A stretch of DNA of 64,000 bases. Origin: Dendrolimus kikuchii (taxonomy: Eukaryota; Arthropoda; Insecta; Lepidoptera; Lasiocampidae). The notes beneath the pieces are model-generated. The model made no database searches, was not told the DNA's origin, and saw nothing but the letters and a program-made list of their open reading frames with translations. Shown here piece by piece: positions 53,921 through 64,000 of this stretch. The position numbers and the translations under genes were made by a program. The stretch's first letter is position 1. Every line of letters starts with the position of its first letter. Location of the stretch: the NCBI GenBank assembly GCA_019925095.2, contig CM034409.1:7505001-7569000 (forward strand), written 5' to 3'.

Positions 53921-54414
53921 ATAAATGCCAAAATTAAATTCAAACCTGCTATTTATATTATTTAGGCATTTTGTCTATATGTGGGACTGAAAGCTTATCT
54001 CTAATTTAATACTGATATTTGAAGAATGAACCAAATTGAATCAATTTGATTAAAACAGACAATGAAAAATGAAAATGAAGGTATTAATTTCAAAATGGTA
54101 TCTTACAGGTTACTTATTGAAAGTCATGAGCCTACCACCGCTTCCAAAGCAAACTTAGTTACTGTTAAAGGAGAAGAATCGATGCAACAAACTCCCCACT
54201 AAGAAGACATGACTATATTTGATAACATTGAATGATTCAAGTTTATGTTTATAGGAATCAATCTTTCAATTTTGATTAATTAGCTAAATTAATCCAAACT
54301 GAAAGACAGGAATGAACCGTCTAATATCGACTTAACGGATTCAACCAACATATTAGGAATTATAACAGAAATCTGTACATATATACAGATAAATAAAATT
54401 GAAGTGTCTGTTTG

Positions 54415-54660
54415 TATTATAAAAATAAAAATGTGAAGTAATTAGGGAGGATAATTCGGACCAGAAGATTCCGAAAATGCAATTTTTTGGATTTTTATCT
54501 GACTGGATTTTCCTGTTAATCTCTGAAACGGCTGGACTAATTTTAACGGGAATTTCACTGGCAGATAGCTGATGGCATAAGGAGTAACAAGGCTATTTTT
54601 TTACCCACGCAAAAATTCCACGCGGTCTAAGTCGCACAAAAATGTTCGTGTCTTTCACTT
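54415..54660 (+). mobile_element. Helitron-like fragment, intronic
   Basis: CTGAAACGGCTGGACTAATT, CTGGCAGATAGCTGATG and CCACGCGGTCTAAGTCGC; the reverse of the 1375-1560 fragment. Confidence 0.5.
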
Positions 54661-54718
54661 TTATATCTTGCAGTGTTCAAAAATATAAATAAAAATTCCA
54701 CACACTACTTCGTTACAG

Positions 54719-54977
54719 GTTTATGCCCGATGGAATCTACTTGGACGCAGTGAAACTAGGTCCAAAAGCACTGGCCAAAGAAATGGCGTATCTGATCAAC
54801 ATGAAGGAAAAATATTACGACTATTTCAAATGGCACAACTATTACTCTTACCATGAAGTAGAAGAGGTGGCTGAGACTGACCCGTTCTGTGGATTATGCT
54901 CGCTTGTTAACGAACAAAATTTAGAAGAGACGAAAATTCTACACGATTTTAGAAAATGGTGGGACCCACCCAAATAA
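54719..54977 (+). CDS. Alpha-1,3-fucosyltransferase, terminal coding exon
   Basis: Residues 313-398. The first base completes Arg313, giving the family junction NYTRFMPDGIYLDA, where (R/S)-F-(L/M)-P-x-G-(S/I)-Y-(L/I)-D-A is conserved in GT10. LGPKALAKEMAYL follows. FCGLC at 369-373 matches the C-terminal Cys pair that forms a disulfide in related enzymes. The stop is TAA at 54975-54977. A likely polyadenylation signal AATAAA lies at about 55376; nothing closer is convincing. Confidence 0.92.
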
Positions 54978-54999
54978 TTGTTGCCCAAAAATCCCAGAG

Positions 55000-56088
55000 C
55001 CGAGTTGAATTTCTCCATTTCTGGAGGACAAATAGGGACCAATGATTTTTGCATACCAGGTCCTGTGATGTTTTAGTACCGATGTTTTTTGTCACCGGTA
55101 ATCACCGATTTAGATGTAATATGACGTGGCCGTGAAGAAGTTGGACTTACAATAAGAGGGTTCCTATATTAAATACAATACGGATATTTTATTCAATTTA
55201 ACTTTAACTTTTCAACAACTTTGATTCAACGGTTCTGATTTTGGCCGGCTGCTATCACCGGTGACGCCAGTACCAAAATATGTGAAGGTGTAGCCAAGCG
55301 CTTATCTCATGCATTTTTTATTTTGTAAAATTAAATCTAAATTCCATAAATTAATATACCTAATCAAAGGCTGATAATAAATATGAACAAATTATAAATA
55401 TTCTCGTATAACAATCTAAATTAAATAATTTCACTTAAACTGATAAAATTTTAAACACTTTTTCTTGTATGTCTCTCACGAAAAAAATATGAATGTTGGA
55501 GGGCTTCCGTAGGGCCATGGGAAGGCCAACACGTAGAGGCTCCTTGACAAATTTAATGTAAATGTGGCGTGTCACTGACCGACCATTATCCCTGTCTACA
55601 CTATATAATAATGCACCCAAAGACAAGCCCCGGCCAGAAAAACAAAAACAATTTTATTATTATTGTGATAATTAAATATATATATGTAAATATTTGAAAA
55701 ATCATTTACAGTAAATTATATCATAAGTTTTGTATGTTCATTGTTACCTATCCTATCATTAATGTCAATTCTCACAAGATAAAAGATAATGATTGTAATA
55801 TGTTTATAACAAAAAAATCATTGTATTTTTTATTCAATTTATACATGAAATAAATGTACTTATAAGTTTTTTTTTTTAATTTTAGGCTGGTAAACACTCA
55901 ATTTTTTTAAATTTTGATATTTTTGATTGATTTATTAGTCCAAAAAAACTTCGTATAAAAAAACCGTCTTCAAAAACTAAAAAACTAAAAAGTATAAAAT
56001 AACTTATTTCTAAAGTTATTATTATTAATATATATTATCCAAAACATCTTAAAGTCTGTGCTTAGTAATTTTCAAAATATAGTAATTT
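55000..56088. other. Downstream of the fucosyltransferase, no gene seen
   Basis: Contains the presumed 3' untranslated region and an unrecognised 63-codon minus frame (55435-55626) without an AUG. It is otherwise AT-rich. Confidence 0.35.
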
Positions 56089-56361
56089 TTATTTTTTGGT
56101 TGTCGGCATCACAATGGTAAAGTCAAGCGGAACCCTCTTGACATGGGTAGTTGTGAGCGCAGCATGAGCGAAAATCATGACGTCATTAATGACATTTTCG
56201 CCACAGCCATAACGACTGTTTCGATGGGTGCCTTGACCAGCCTCATACAGAACTTCTCCAGGTACGGCCTCGAGGCCTTGTCTAATATATAACAGTTGGT
56301 ATATAATAAGATCAAAGATGTCATCCGTACTTGCTGTATCATACACATTTTTTATTGTCAA
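56089..56361 (-). other. Unrecognised coding-like open frame (possible exon)
   Basis: The minus strand is open for 90 codons with clearly higher GC than its flanks. It reads DDIFDLIIYQLLYIRQGLE, then NSRYGCGENVINDVMIF and AHAALTTTHVKRVPLDF. There is no AUG at its start; possible acceptors are GTGTAG and GATACAG near the beginning. I do not recognise the family. It could be the last exon of a gene on the minus strand, a retrocopy or a transposon fragment. Confidence 0.35.
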
Positions 56362-57289
56362 TTTCTACACTTACATAGGATTCCAGTTTAATATTTTTTT
56401 TGTTACACGTTTTTCATTTTTTCTACTTATCCGACTATGCTCTGATTCATGTTAATAAGTAATATTTTTGTGCGGACTGAATACGAAATAAATATTTTTT
56501 CACATTTTTGTAATCAAATTACTTATTTCTCATAGACTACTAAAATTTCGAAGACATTTCAATTTTCTATGAAATGTTCGTAATATTATTTATATTTCAG
56601 ATTCATAAAATGTTTTCTTGATAAGTAGCTAAAGTGCGAGTGCGATATCAAACTCTATTTAGGTACCTCCTTAAGTAATTTCAAAAGCATCCCTTAAAAC
56701 TACCAATTAAATTTTTCACTGGCCTGAATTAGTTGGAAATTTCCCAATAATTGCTATAATATTTATTTATTCAAAGGAAGAAAAGAGTTGCGAAACTGCA
56801 AAGGGTGTTGTCACTTAAAGATAATATCAGCACAGAGAATTTATAGACTATAAAAATATTAAGAAAGAGCAAACGCTGGTAATAATGACCTGGTAATCGA
56901 TATCTATTGCTTTATACAGGCCTTCCCCAATTTTTGTTTTTTTTATCTTTCCTTCTTCAACTTTGACTCCTCTACTGGACTTAAATAGCAAATATGGAAT
57001 CCTTACAATTGCTCGATAGCTGTCCGTATATCCATCCGTTTATGCACATATATCAATTATAGAGATAGGACTCATACATGTAAATGACTGTAGATTTTAT
57101 TAGATGTACATAGTTGTGTGGGGTATACTAAGTCAGATCTCGGAAATCATGACGATGAAGGTGTTTAATAAAAAAAAAATTACGTTACTATAGTTTCCAA
57201 ATACGTAAATATTGTGTCCTTATAAACTATGAACTAAAACATCAGCTAAAAATATACAGATATACATAAATACCTTTTAAGAAAGGAAT
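56362..57289. other. AT-rich stretch, nothing recognised
   Basis: I could not find a convincing upstream exon for the preceding minus-strand frame here. Confidence 0.3.
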
Positions 57290-57560
57290 TGTAGGTGGTT
57301 TGAACATGTAGATAGAATGGATGAAAGGGACTGTCAAAACAAGTTTATGACAGCAATGTGGCTGGTAGAGTTGAATTTGGTAGACCGCGACGTACTTACT
57401 AAGTTCAAAACATAGTGTCATAAAGAATGGCAAGATAAAAAGCACGCATAACAAATGTGTATGTATGAAGAAATGAATATAGACGAAGCAAAATATGTAT
57501 TTCAATATCACAACAGCAAGTGGAAATCCTTCGTCTTTGCCTACCTCTATAAATACAGAC
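57290..57560 (+). pseudogene. Degenerate RTE-like LINE ORF2 tail
   Basis: In changing + frames: RWFEHVDRMDERDCQNKF, then GRPRRTY, then MNIDEAKYVFQYHNSKWKS-FVFAYL. It aligns by eye with the 34191-34793 protein (RWFGHVERMHDERM, GRPRH, MNVKEASEVCKNKPKW). It is older and frameshifted. Confidence 0.65.
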
Positions 57561-58197
57561 AGACAAGTAAGTATAGATAAACAGAAATAGAAAAATATAA
57601 GAGATAGTACACAATATGTATGTATTTTACTTTCCCTGTTTTTGTATCCCATTTCTATCTATCGTATTCTGTTCATTTTATTCCAATTCCTTCTATTACA
57701 CATTAATTTTATCGGTCACTTTCTTAATCCCTAGTAATAGACTACATCTTCCTTACTTTTGTGTTTATAATTTTATATTTGACATTAGCTGTACTTAAAA
57801 GAAGAAATTAAGTAGCGTTTAATACTTCTAATCAATATAAATACTGAGATTATAGATAGAGGCATTCCTCCAGTTTAAACGCCGGTACTTAGATTAACAG
57901 AAATGTTCATTTACCCGCCCCAGTTATGAATGAAACCGTCGCATTTCGTATAAAATATAAACTGGAGGTTGCATACAATTGTTTTAATTAAATTTCTTGG
58001 AGTAACATCAAAATTTCTCCGGAGACAATGGAGTTTATTTTTGTTTACCTTATATTTAGGATAGTAATGTAAATTAAGAACTAAATTAGAATTACTTTAA
58101 TTGTGTATCTACAGGTATAGGTAGCAGTAGTGCGGGGTGGAATATTGACTAGGGTAACCCGGTTGAAATACCTAACCTAACCAAATCATAATTTGGT
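57561..58197. other. AT-rich stretch, nothing recognised
   Basis: No coding or repeat signal was identified. Confidence 0.3.
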
Positions 58198-58441
58198 GAG
58201 GTATAATTAGGTACATTTTAATGAATGCATTTTTTATTTAAACACATTTCATTTTATCAAACAAAGAAACTGAATTCGATTCGGAACCAAAAAATGCATC
58301 CACAGTCTACTCTAAAATTATGCCACCTCTCACCACGTCTAATCTAAATTTATGCCACTCCTCCACGCGGCCGTAACGCTTTTTCGTGACAGAAAAATCC
58401 TAAGACCCCGTCTATATAGAAGTTTCACTTCAAGAACTACT
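58198..58441. mobile_element. Foldback element, copy 6 (body only)
   Basis: Body sequence from GGTACATTTTAATGAATGC through ATGCCACCTCTCACCACGTC to the terminal GAAGTTTCACTTC (58429-58441). The hairpin half is absent. Confidence 0.75.
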
Positions 58442-58544
58442 GCATGATGCAAGCGCCATCTACACCGCTGTTGTAGAAATCTTGCCGCATATTTTGAAAG
58501 AAAAGCTGGTGATCGATCGGGTTATAACTTGCTATTTCATCCCG

Positions 58545-58785
58545 GCGGCCTCTGTGGTTGAGCGGGCTAGGCGTTTGCCGGCTTACCTCACTGCAACACA
58601 GAGACACCGGGTTCGATTCCCGGTATGGCAAATTTCGGAAATGAATTTTCACCGTTATTTACTATTGTCTGAGTGTCCGGGATCGGCTCCAGAGTAATCC
58701 ATTGTATATTACTAATAACACAAGCGTAACTTGTTTAATTCGGGGATATACGTGTGTTTGTCTGCCGATTATTATTATTATCCAA
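58545..58785 (+). mobile_element. tRNA-derived SINE (family C), best copy
   Basis: A box TGTGGTTGAGCGGG and B box GGGTTCGATTCCC are both near-consensus, about 45 nt apart. The tail has TAACACAAGCGTAACTTG and TTTGTCTGCCGATTATTATT. Confidence 0.8.
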
Positions 58786-58989
58786 TACGTACGGAAAGCC
58801 GCCGAGCATCAAAGATAGTAATAGAGTACCTATATATACAATAATAACATATGCACGAATAAAAGATGCAAGCGTCAATAAATTCATGGCGCTTCCGACC
58901 TTTTGGTCACCAGTTTCTCAAAGGAAGGCTATGGGGAATCCAGTTGCACTAAGTCTACTGATAGGTATCCATGGTGGGTCATAATGATT

Positions 58990-59100
58990 AATGACTGAGG
59001 TAGAATTGGTACTGAAAATCAGCGCTGTGTTTTATGGAATTCCAGCACAGCTTTATGCTGTTTTGCAAATTTTACAACATCGTCAATTTAAGTATATAAA
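58990..59100 (+). mobile_element. LINE 3' end fragment, family E
   Basis: GGTACTGAAAATCAGCGCTG, TGGAATTCCAGCACAGCTTT and ATGCTG, the same hairpin block as at 31850. Confidence 0.45.
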
Positions 59101-59642
59101 ATGTTTGCGTTATATTTTTTCATTCTAGTGAAATAAGTTATTTTCTTCCTTTATATAATTAATATGAAAAAGGTTTTTTAAATACAAGCTTTTGATATCC
59201 TGAATATCATGCAACACAGAGTGCTAACCAAGATAAGTAAAACGAGCCCAAACACGACGAGTCTATCTTGTTTAGTACAGGAGTTCCTATGGCCACCTTT
59301 CGACTTCATCATCAGATTAGCTCCATGGTACCATATTATGGCATTGTCACGCGATATATCGGAAACTGGGAACTTGATCAAATTTAACTTGCAAGATTCC
59401 ACCCGAACTTACATACACACATAGGTACATCCATTGCAAGTTAAATAAAAGCTTGTAAAAATTCTGGTACATAAGTAAGTATTATTAGACACCCATAAGC
59501 GGTGTTATGTAGAGGTGAACAATGTGGATTGTTTGGAGCCTTCAGCTTTAAGACCATTAAGAAAGCAAAACAAAGAAAATATCCCATATCTCAAATACTA
59601 TTCAACAGATGTTGTTCAAAACAAGCCAAGCTGCCTTAATTA
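59101..59642. other. Stretch without recognised feature
   Basis: Overlapping open frames on both strands at 59178-59424 have no recognisable domain. Confidence 0.3.
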
Positions 59643-59946
59643 TCTATACATACATATAATAAAATTGTAGAGGTCGAATTTCTGTACAATGAAACCGAAT
59701 CAGGGGGATGTAAGAAGTGAAATAGAACTAATTTAGATTTTTTTCAATTTTTTTGTTTCTCTGTTTGTCTGTCTGTTTGTATAGGCTAATCTCCGAAACG
59801 ACTGGACCGATTTAAATGATTTTTTATGGTGATAACTTATATCCCTGGTCAACATATAGGATACTTTTCATCCCGAAAACTTAAAGAATTCTCATGAGAT
59901 AGTTAAAAAACCGCACCACGCGAACGAAGTCGCAGGCATCAGCTAC
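59643..59946 (+). mobile_element. Non-autonomous Helitron, second copy of the 40405 family
   Basis: Starts A|TCTATACATACATATAATA, has GTAGAGGTCGAATTTCTG and CGAAACGACTGGACCGATTT, and ends AAGTCGCAGGCATCAGCTAC, with CTAG mutated to CTAC. Confidence 0.8.
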
Positions 59947-60029
59947 TTGGAAAAAAATAATCCCTCAGTTATATGTATGATCTCCCTAGCTACTGTAGCC
60001 TAATAATAACTTAAACATTTTTCATTGAA

Positions 60030-60115
60030 ACTTGACATCTTTGTCTTCCGTGATCACGAGTATTGAAAAATGACCGATATGTCGTAATAAAAACCATTGA
60101 AATGCAGTTTTAAGT
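60030..60115 (+). repeat. Dispersed LINE-tail-like repeat
   Basis: CTTTGTCTTCCGTGATCACG, AGTATTGAAAAATGACCG and GTCGTAATAAAAACC; partner of 37890-38000. Confidence 0.5.
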
Positions 60116-60529
60116 ATCGTATTATTAAAATCGATAGGTCAACAGACCAACAGAGTTCTCACGTACTATGTATCACATCCTAAGCACAACAAATTCTATT
60201 ACCATTTCCAGTCGACAAAGTTTCAATTGCACTTATTGAATTGAAATCCCTTTAAATGGAGTGCACCGAGATTATTAGTTTTAGCGAATTTTAACACCAG
60301 CTTTCTCTTAGTTAGTTTTCCAGATGTTTTCCATTTGAATTTGTTCCAGACAAGTCGAGGATTTTGTATTTGCGTACGTTAACTCAAGGCGTGTTTCGAA
60401 TGCATTCAGTGGATTGTTTAAATAAATTTGGTAGATGCATGGCAATTTATTAACTAAAAAGTATTTTGTACAAAAAATTTCGACGATCGGTATTTCGCTA
60501 TGGAACAAATTCTATCTTTATACATAGAT
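60116..60529. other. AT-rich stretch, nothing recognised
   Basis: A 66-codon minus frame (60308-60508) has no recognisable domain. Confidence 0.3.
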
Positions 60530-60680
60530 TTCTAAAGTTATTTCTTTGTAATTGTACTAGTCCTAAACTCCTGAACCGATTTTGATGAAATTTTTTGTGT
60601 GTCTTGGAATGGGTTCCCAGATGGCTTAGATTCAACATTGGACGCGCTAGGTGGCGCCGTTGAAGTCCGATTAAATAAAA
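60530..60680 (+). mobile_element. Helitron fragment of the 7802 family
   Basis: TCCTAAACTCCTGAACCGAT, GGGTTCCCAGATGGCTTAG and GCGCTAGGTGGCGCCGTTGA; the 3' end is missing. Confidence 0.5.
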
Positions 60681-61039
60681 TAGTTAAAAATAAATACAGT
60701 ATAATACCTATATATACAATAATAGAAAACGCAGCAGTCGTGCGTGACCACTGACTTTTTTTTTGGAATCTAAATCTAAATATCACAGATAATAAATAAT
60801 AGTAGTAATACAATTAGCTACATTGGCAGGCAAAGGATCGCAGTCTAGTCTAGCATGTGTTACATCAGAGTACCCCTAGTTACTTTATGTCTATGATTCA
60901 CCTAGTATTATTTATTAAGTATAATGAATGTCAATTAGAAAGTAGATAATATACAAATTAGTAGTCATGCACAAATTAGTTGTACACTATTTTAATTTTA
61001 TTTAAGAAAAAACATTGTTTCACTCGCCATTTCCTATCA

Positions 61040-61211
61040 TATGTCACTGAACTCCTCGTAAACCCCTGGACCGATTTTGCTGAAATGTTTTGTGAGTGTT
61101 CAAGTGAGTCCCCGGATGGTTCAGATATACAATTGGAACAGCTAGGTGGCGCTGGATTCGGGTCCTATATTTTATTTTTCAGAGCAGGACAACGTCTGCC
61201 GGGACCGCTAG
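61040..61211 (+). mobile_element. Helitron 3' part of the 7802 family
   Basis: CTCCTCGTAAACCCCTGGAC, GAGTCCCCGGATGGTTCAG, CTAGGTGGCGCTGG and GCAGGACAACGTCTGCCGGG, ending CTAG|T at 61208-61211. Confidence 0.7.
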
Positions 61212-61314
61212 TATTATAATAAATTTGATTGACCATTATTATTATATATTGATCTATTTAATATTTAATTTAAGATTAATATAGAATAAAATTAAAAATT
61301 CTTTCAGATTCTAA

Positions 61315-61815
61315 AAATACAACTTTTACAATTTTTATCTGTCTGTCTGTTTGTTAGAGCATCACGTGAAAACTATTGAATGGATTTAAAAATGAAACTC
61401 GACATAGAGCTAGCTTTTATACCGGTGCTTAACTTAGGATACTTTTTATCCCGATAAATTCCGTGGAATATACGAAAACAGCGAAAAAGGTGGCGCTGCA
61501 ATCGCATTTTTATGGAACTACTGAACGTATATAAATGACGCTCGACAGAGTGCCGGCTTATAACCCGAGTTAACACTTAGGATACATTTTATCCCATAAA
61601 TGAAGTCGTTTCCTTAGAATAGACAGATTAACAAAATAGATGGCGCTGCAACCGCGTTTTACAATTCACTAACAAATATCTATATTATCATAAACAACAT
61701 GTCATTTATTGTATTACTTCAAATCGGGTTGGCTTCGACGTCTGTATGTTTTGCTGGGCAGTTATGTAGACTATAATATATGGACTTGATTTCTTTGTCA
61801 TTATTATATGTAAAT
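61315..61815 (+). repeat. Dispersed repeat, longer copy of 49410-49615
   Basis: CTGTCTGTCTGTTTGTTAGA, GCATCACGTGAAAACTATTG, then internal duplicated units (TAGGATACTTTTTATCCCG and TAGGATACATTTTATCCC) and GTATTACTTCAAATCGGGTT. Confidence 0.6.
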
Positions 61816-61844
61816 ATTATTATTGTATGTTTTTATCCTTGCAG

Positions 61845-62145
61845 AAACGGAGAAAGAATACAATTTCCTGCGGCCGGGCGGCCTGTCGTAAGAGGCGACT
61901 TAACAACCCACAGCCAGGTGGTAGGGAATTTGCCCGACTGGATGGCTACCACCCCTGGTCTAAAGTATGTCGCCATAATAACCTTGAGTTGTATTCCAGC
62001 ATTAGTGACCAGGTTCCAGTCTCCCTTAACAGAGCAGCAGCGCATTTGTAGCAACTTTGGTGTTGCAAATGTCCATAGGCGATGGTAACCGCTTTCCACC
62101 AAGTGGGCCGTCTGCCTGTCTGCTGATCTCCTGCAATAAGAAAAA
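61845..62145 (+). mobile_element. Family A SINE-like repeat, near full length
   Basis: GCAGAAACGGAGAAAGAATA, CTGTCGTAAGAGGCGACTTA, GGTTCCAGTCTCCCTTAACA, CCGTCTGCCTGTCTGCTGAT and a poly(A)-like tail AATAAGAAAAAAAAA. Confidence 0.85.
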
Positions 62146-62616
62146 AAAACTGAATTAAGTTTTTGTGTAAGTAAAATAAAGTTACTACCTAGGCTTTGAC
62201 ACGCGGCGCATCCGCTTAGCAAATTCTAGTTAATCTTATAAATGCTTAACAAAACAAAAAGTTCTTAATGTAAGTCACGCTAAAATCGTAGATTTTTCAC
62301 TTGCAATATTTGTTACTATAAGAATAACTTAATACCCAGTACAAACATAATCGCAAAGGATAACCAGAGCGTGTACCGTCTACTGCTAATGCAATATGTC
62401 GTCTGAAAGCAATTTGCCTCGCCGCGTGTGGTCTTTCTTTCATTACCTAAAGGATGGTTTACATTGAGTCAGTTATTGATTTCAAGTTCGAAGTAAGTCA
62501 GTGCTAACTTAATACTGCCATTCTGTAAACTGATTTAGTGTCAGCACAGCGCAGGCACGTTAGTGCTGATTTCAATATTCCCGATTAAATTTTCGAAGTG
62601 AAAACTTCGTTAGGCA
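62146..62616. other. Stretch without recognised feature
   Basis: No coding or repeat signal between the SINE-like repeat and the LTR. Confidence 0.3.
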
Positions 62617-62950
62617 TGTTGGACACTTTTGGGATGGGAAAAAAGCACTGAACTCGCGTGTCCGCCACGCTCAGATACAATGTGTTAGCGACGCATTATA
62701 ATATTTATATAATATTTAATTTTTATGGCAAATAAATGGCGAAGACGGGCGGCAGAGGGCGTGCGTAGGACACCAGAGGGGGTTGGGCAGGATGCGGGGG
62801 TGAGTGGCGTCGATTGTCGCCCGCGCATCTTATAGTAGTCTGCGTTCCGCGTCGCGCTGTGATATATGTGTTTTTTATTTGCCTACGTACGTCTACGTGC
62901 CGCTTTTGTTTCGGTTAAAATATTCTCCTTTTTTATTTGTTCGAGCTACA
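62617..62950 (+). mobile_element. Probable 5' LTR of a BEL/Pao retrotransposon
   Basis: Begins TGTTGGACACTTTTGGGA and ends TCGAGCTACA (TG...CA), about 334 bp. It carries a TATA-rich segment near 62697-62715 and an AATAAA near 62731. The sequence just after it (TGGTCTTCGAGCCAG) resembles the leader that follows BEL/Pao LTRs. The 3' LTR is outside the window, so the ends are inferred. Confidence 0.6.
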
Positions 62951-62974
62951 AAGTGGTCTTCGAGCCAGATCATT

Positions 62975-64000
62975 ATGTACAGAACGCCTTCAGCTCAAAG
63001 AATGGTCCAAACAAGGAGAAACGCGAGTGTAAAAGATGAAATAAATTTATCAAAAGTACCGGCAGCCACTGCGAAAAATATTGTAACTGTCGATGTGCAC
63101 AGCAAGCCTATGACAGTGCCGTTGGAAAGTGGAAGTATAAAGTCGGAGATACCTGTGGGTAATAAAATGAATGTCTCACGACAATGTGCTTCACTGTCTA
63201 GAAAATCGTCTTCTTCCATTGATGCACGTAGAAAAAGGCTTGAGTTACAAGCTGCAGAGGCAAAAGCGCGAATTAACATGGATTTAATTGAAAAACGGTT
63301 AGCCGCAGATATCGCAGATTTGGAAGATGAAAAATACAGTTCACATTCGGAGGGAAACCACTCTCAACATGGTAATGTGGAAGAATGGCTAGAACGGAGC
63401 CAGCACGAACTGGAGGCCCAAGCTGACCCACGAGATGGTATAAAAACGGGACAGCTGGACCAGCCGCTGCCACCGCCTGTGCCCCAGGCTACAGGCACCG
63501 ACGACAAAGATGGGACAGTTCATATATTGGCTTCCGCGCTGAAAGATCTTGCCGCCGCTTCCAGCAGTAATAATTCGAACGCCCAGATGCTCAGCCGCTT
63601 ATGTACACCAAGGGACCTGCCGGCGTATTTCGGCGATCCACTTGAATGGCTGCAGTTCAAGCAAGCGTTCGAAGAATCAACGAGAGTGTGTAACTTCAGC
63701 GACCAAGAAAATTTATGGAGGCTAAGAAAGTGTTTGTTTGGTCCAGCAAAAGAAGCTGTGACGGCTTTGCTAATAAGTGCAACGTCACCTACGGTTGTGA
63801 TGTCTACTCTGGAGCTGCAGTTTGGAAATCCAGACATAATCATATCGAAAATTATGTACGACATTAAAAAGCTTCCACCTGTGTGTCCAGAATATCACAA
63901 AGATATCATTTCATTCTCGATAAAGGTCAAGAACTACGTTGCAGCTGTTCTTGCAATTGGTCAAGAAGAGTACCTGAAAGGAACAAATGTAACATCAATA
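62975..64000 (+). CDS. BEL/Pao retrotransposon gag, N-terminal part (continues past the window)
   Basis: AUG 62975 is the first after the LTR and leader, and the frame is open for all 342 codons to the window edge, so it is partial at the 3' end. The N terminus is basic. A charged helical stretch at about 90-120 (RRKRLELQAAEAKARIN) is probably coiled coil, followed by a Gln/Pro-rich linker. From about residue 215 the gag-like domain of BEL/Pao elements begins: LPAYFGDPLEWLQFKQAFE, then LRKCLFGPAKEAV and LELQFGNPDIII. This domain packages element RNA into particles. No stop or frameshift in the visible part; protease and reverse transcriptase should follow outside the window. Confidence 0.88.
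   Translation, partial: MYRTPSAQRMVQTRRNASVKDEINLSKVPAATAKNIVTVDVHSKPMTVPLESGSIKSEIPVGNKMNVSRQCASLSRKSSSSIDARRKRLELQAAEAKARINMDLIEKRLAADIADLEDEKYSSHSEGNHSQHGNVEEWLERSQHELEAQADPRDGIKTGQLDQPLPPPVPQATGTDDKDGTVHILASALKDLAAASSSNNSNAQMLSRLCTPRDLPAYFGDPLEWLQFKQAFEESTRVCNFSDQENLWRLRKCLFGPAKEAVTALLISATSPTVVMSTLELQFGNPDIIISKIMYDIKKLPPVCPEYHKDIISFSIKVKNYVAAVLAIGQEEYLKGTNVTSI

Larger units (their letters stand above)
52536..54718 (+). other. Intron of the fucosyltransferase gene
   Basis: GT...AG intron (GTATG at 52536, CGTTACAG ending 54718), 2183 bp, phase 2. It contains at least two family A repeats, a Helitron and another Helitron-like fragment, all non-coding. Confidence 0.85.

Overview
The window reads as AT-rich, repeat-dense intergenic DNA from an insect, most likely a moth or butterfly (Lepidoptera). 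This rests on short Helitrons of the type abundant in moths and butterflies (A|TC...CTAG|T ends), RTE-like LINEs with tetranucleotide tails, tRNA-derived SINEs, a Jockey-clade LINE, BEL/Pao and Ty3-like LTR elements, and short runs of the insect telomere unit CCTAA. No bacterial-style gene organisation, CRISPR array or intact tRNA/rRNA gene was found.

One host gene is well supported: a two-exon alpha-1,3-fucosyltransferase (GT10 family, FucTC-like) on the + strand at 51598-52535 and 54719-54977. It encodes a 398-residue type II Golgi membrane protein. A splice acceptor just upstream of its start codon implies at least one further 5' exon that I did not locate.

The largest coding feature is an apparently intact Jockey-clade LINE at about 22040-26975. 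ORF1 is a nucleic-acid-binding protein with three CCHC knuckles and ORF2 is an endonuclease plus reverse transcriptase; both are open with catalytic residues present. At the right edge a BEL/Pao retrotransposon begins (5' LTR 62617-62950, gag from 62975) and runs out of the window with its reading frame open.

The rest is layered repeats. There are dead LINE ORF2 ends (392-787, 11495-11680, 17464-18200, 34191-34793, 39258-39536, 39598-39915, 42907-43190, 44055-44250, 47262-47562, 48020-48157, 49732-49997, 57290-57560). There are five 5'-truncated RTE-like insertions of one family with clear target duplications, one only 35 bp long. Other classes are several Helitron families, a ~300-bp dispersed SINE-like repeat present about a dozen times, two tRNA-derived SINE families, TIR MITEs, two ~1.2-kb elements with very long terminal inverted repeats, and a solo LTR.

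The most unusual structure is a family of six foldback elements (9007-9560, 18445-18854, 20721-21205, 28069-28528, 41106-41571, 58198-58441). Their ends carry long near-perfect inverted repeats that would form double-stranded RNA hairpins if transcribed. Other points worth attention are an 11-residue tandem-repeat ORF (36355-36663), a 92-bp tandem repeat carrying NRF-1-like palindromes (33050-33300), two pre-miRNA-sized hairpins (14654-14718 and 37722-37765), and an unrecognised coding-like segment (56089-56361). Stretches not listed are AT-rich DNA in which I recognise nothing.
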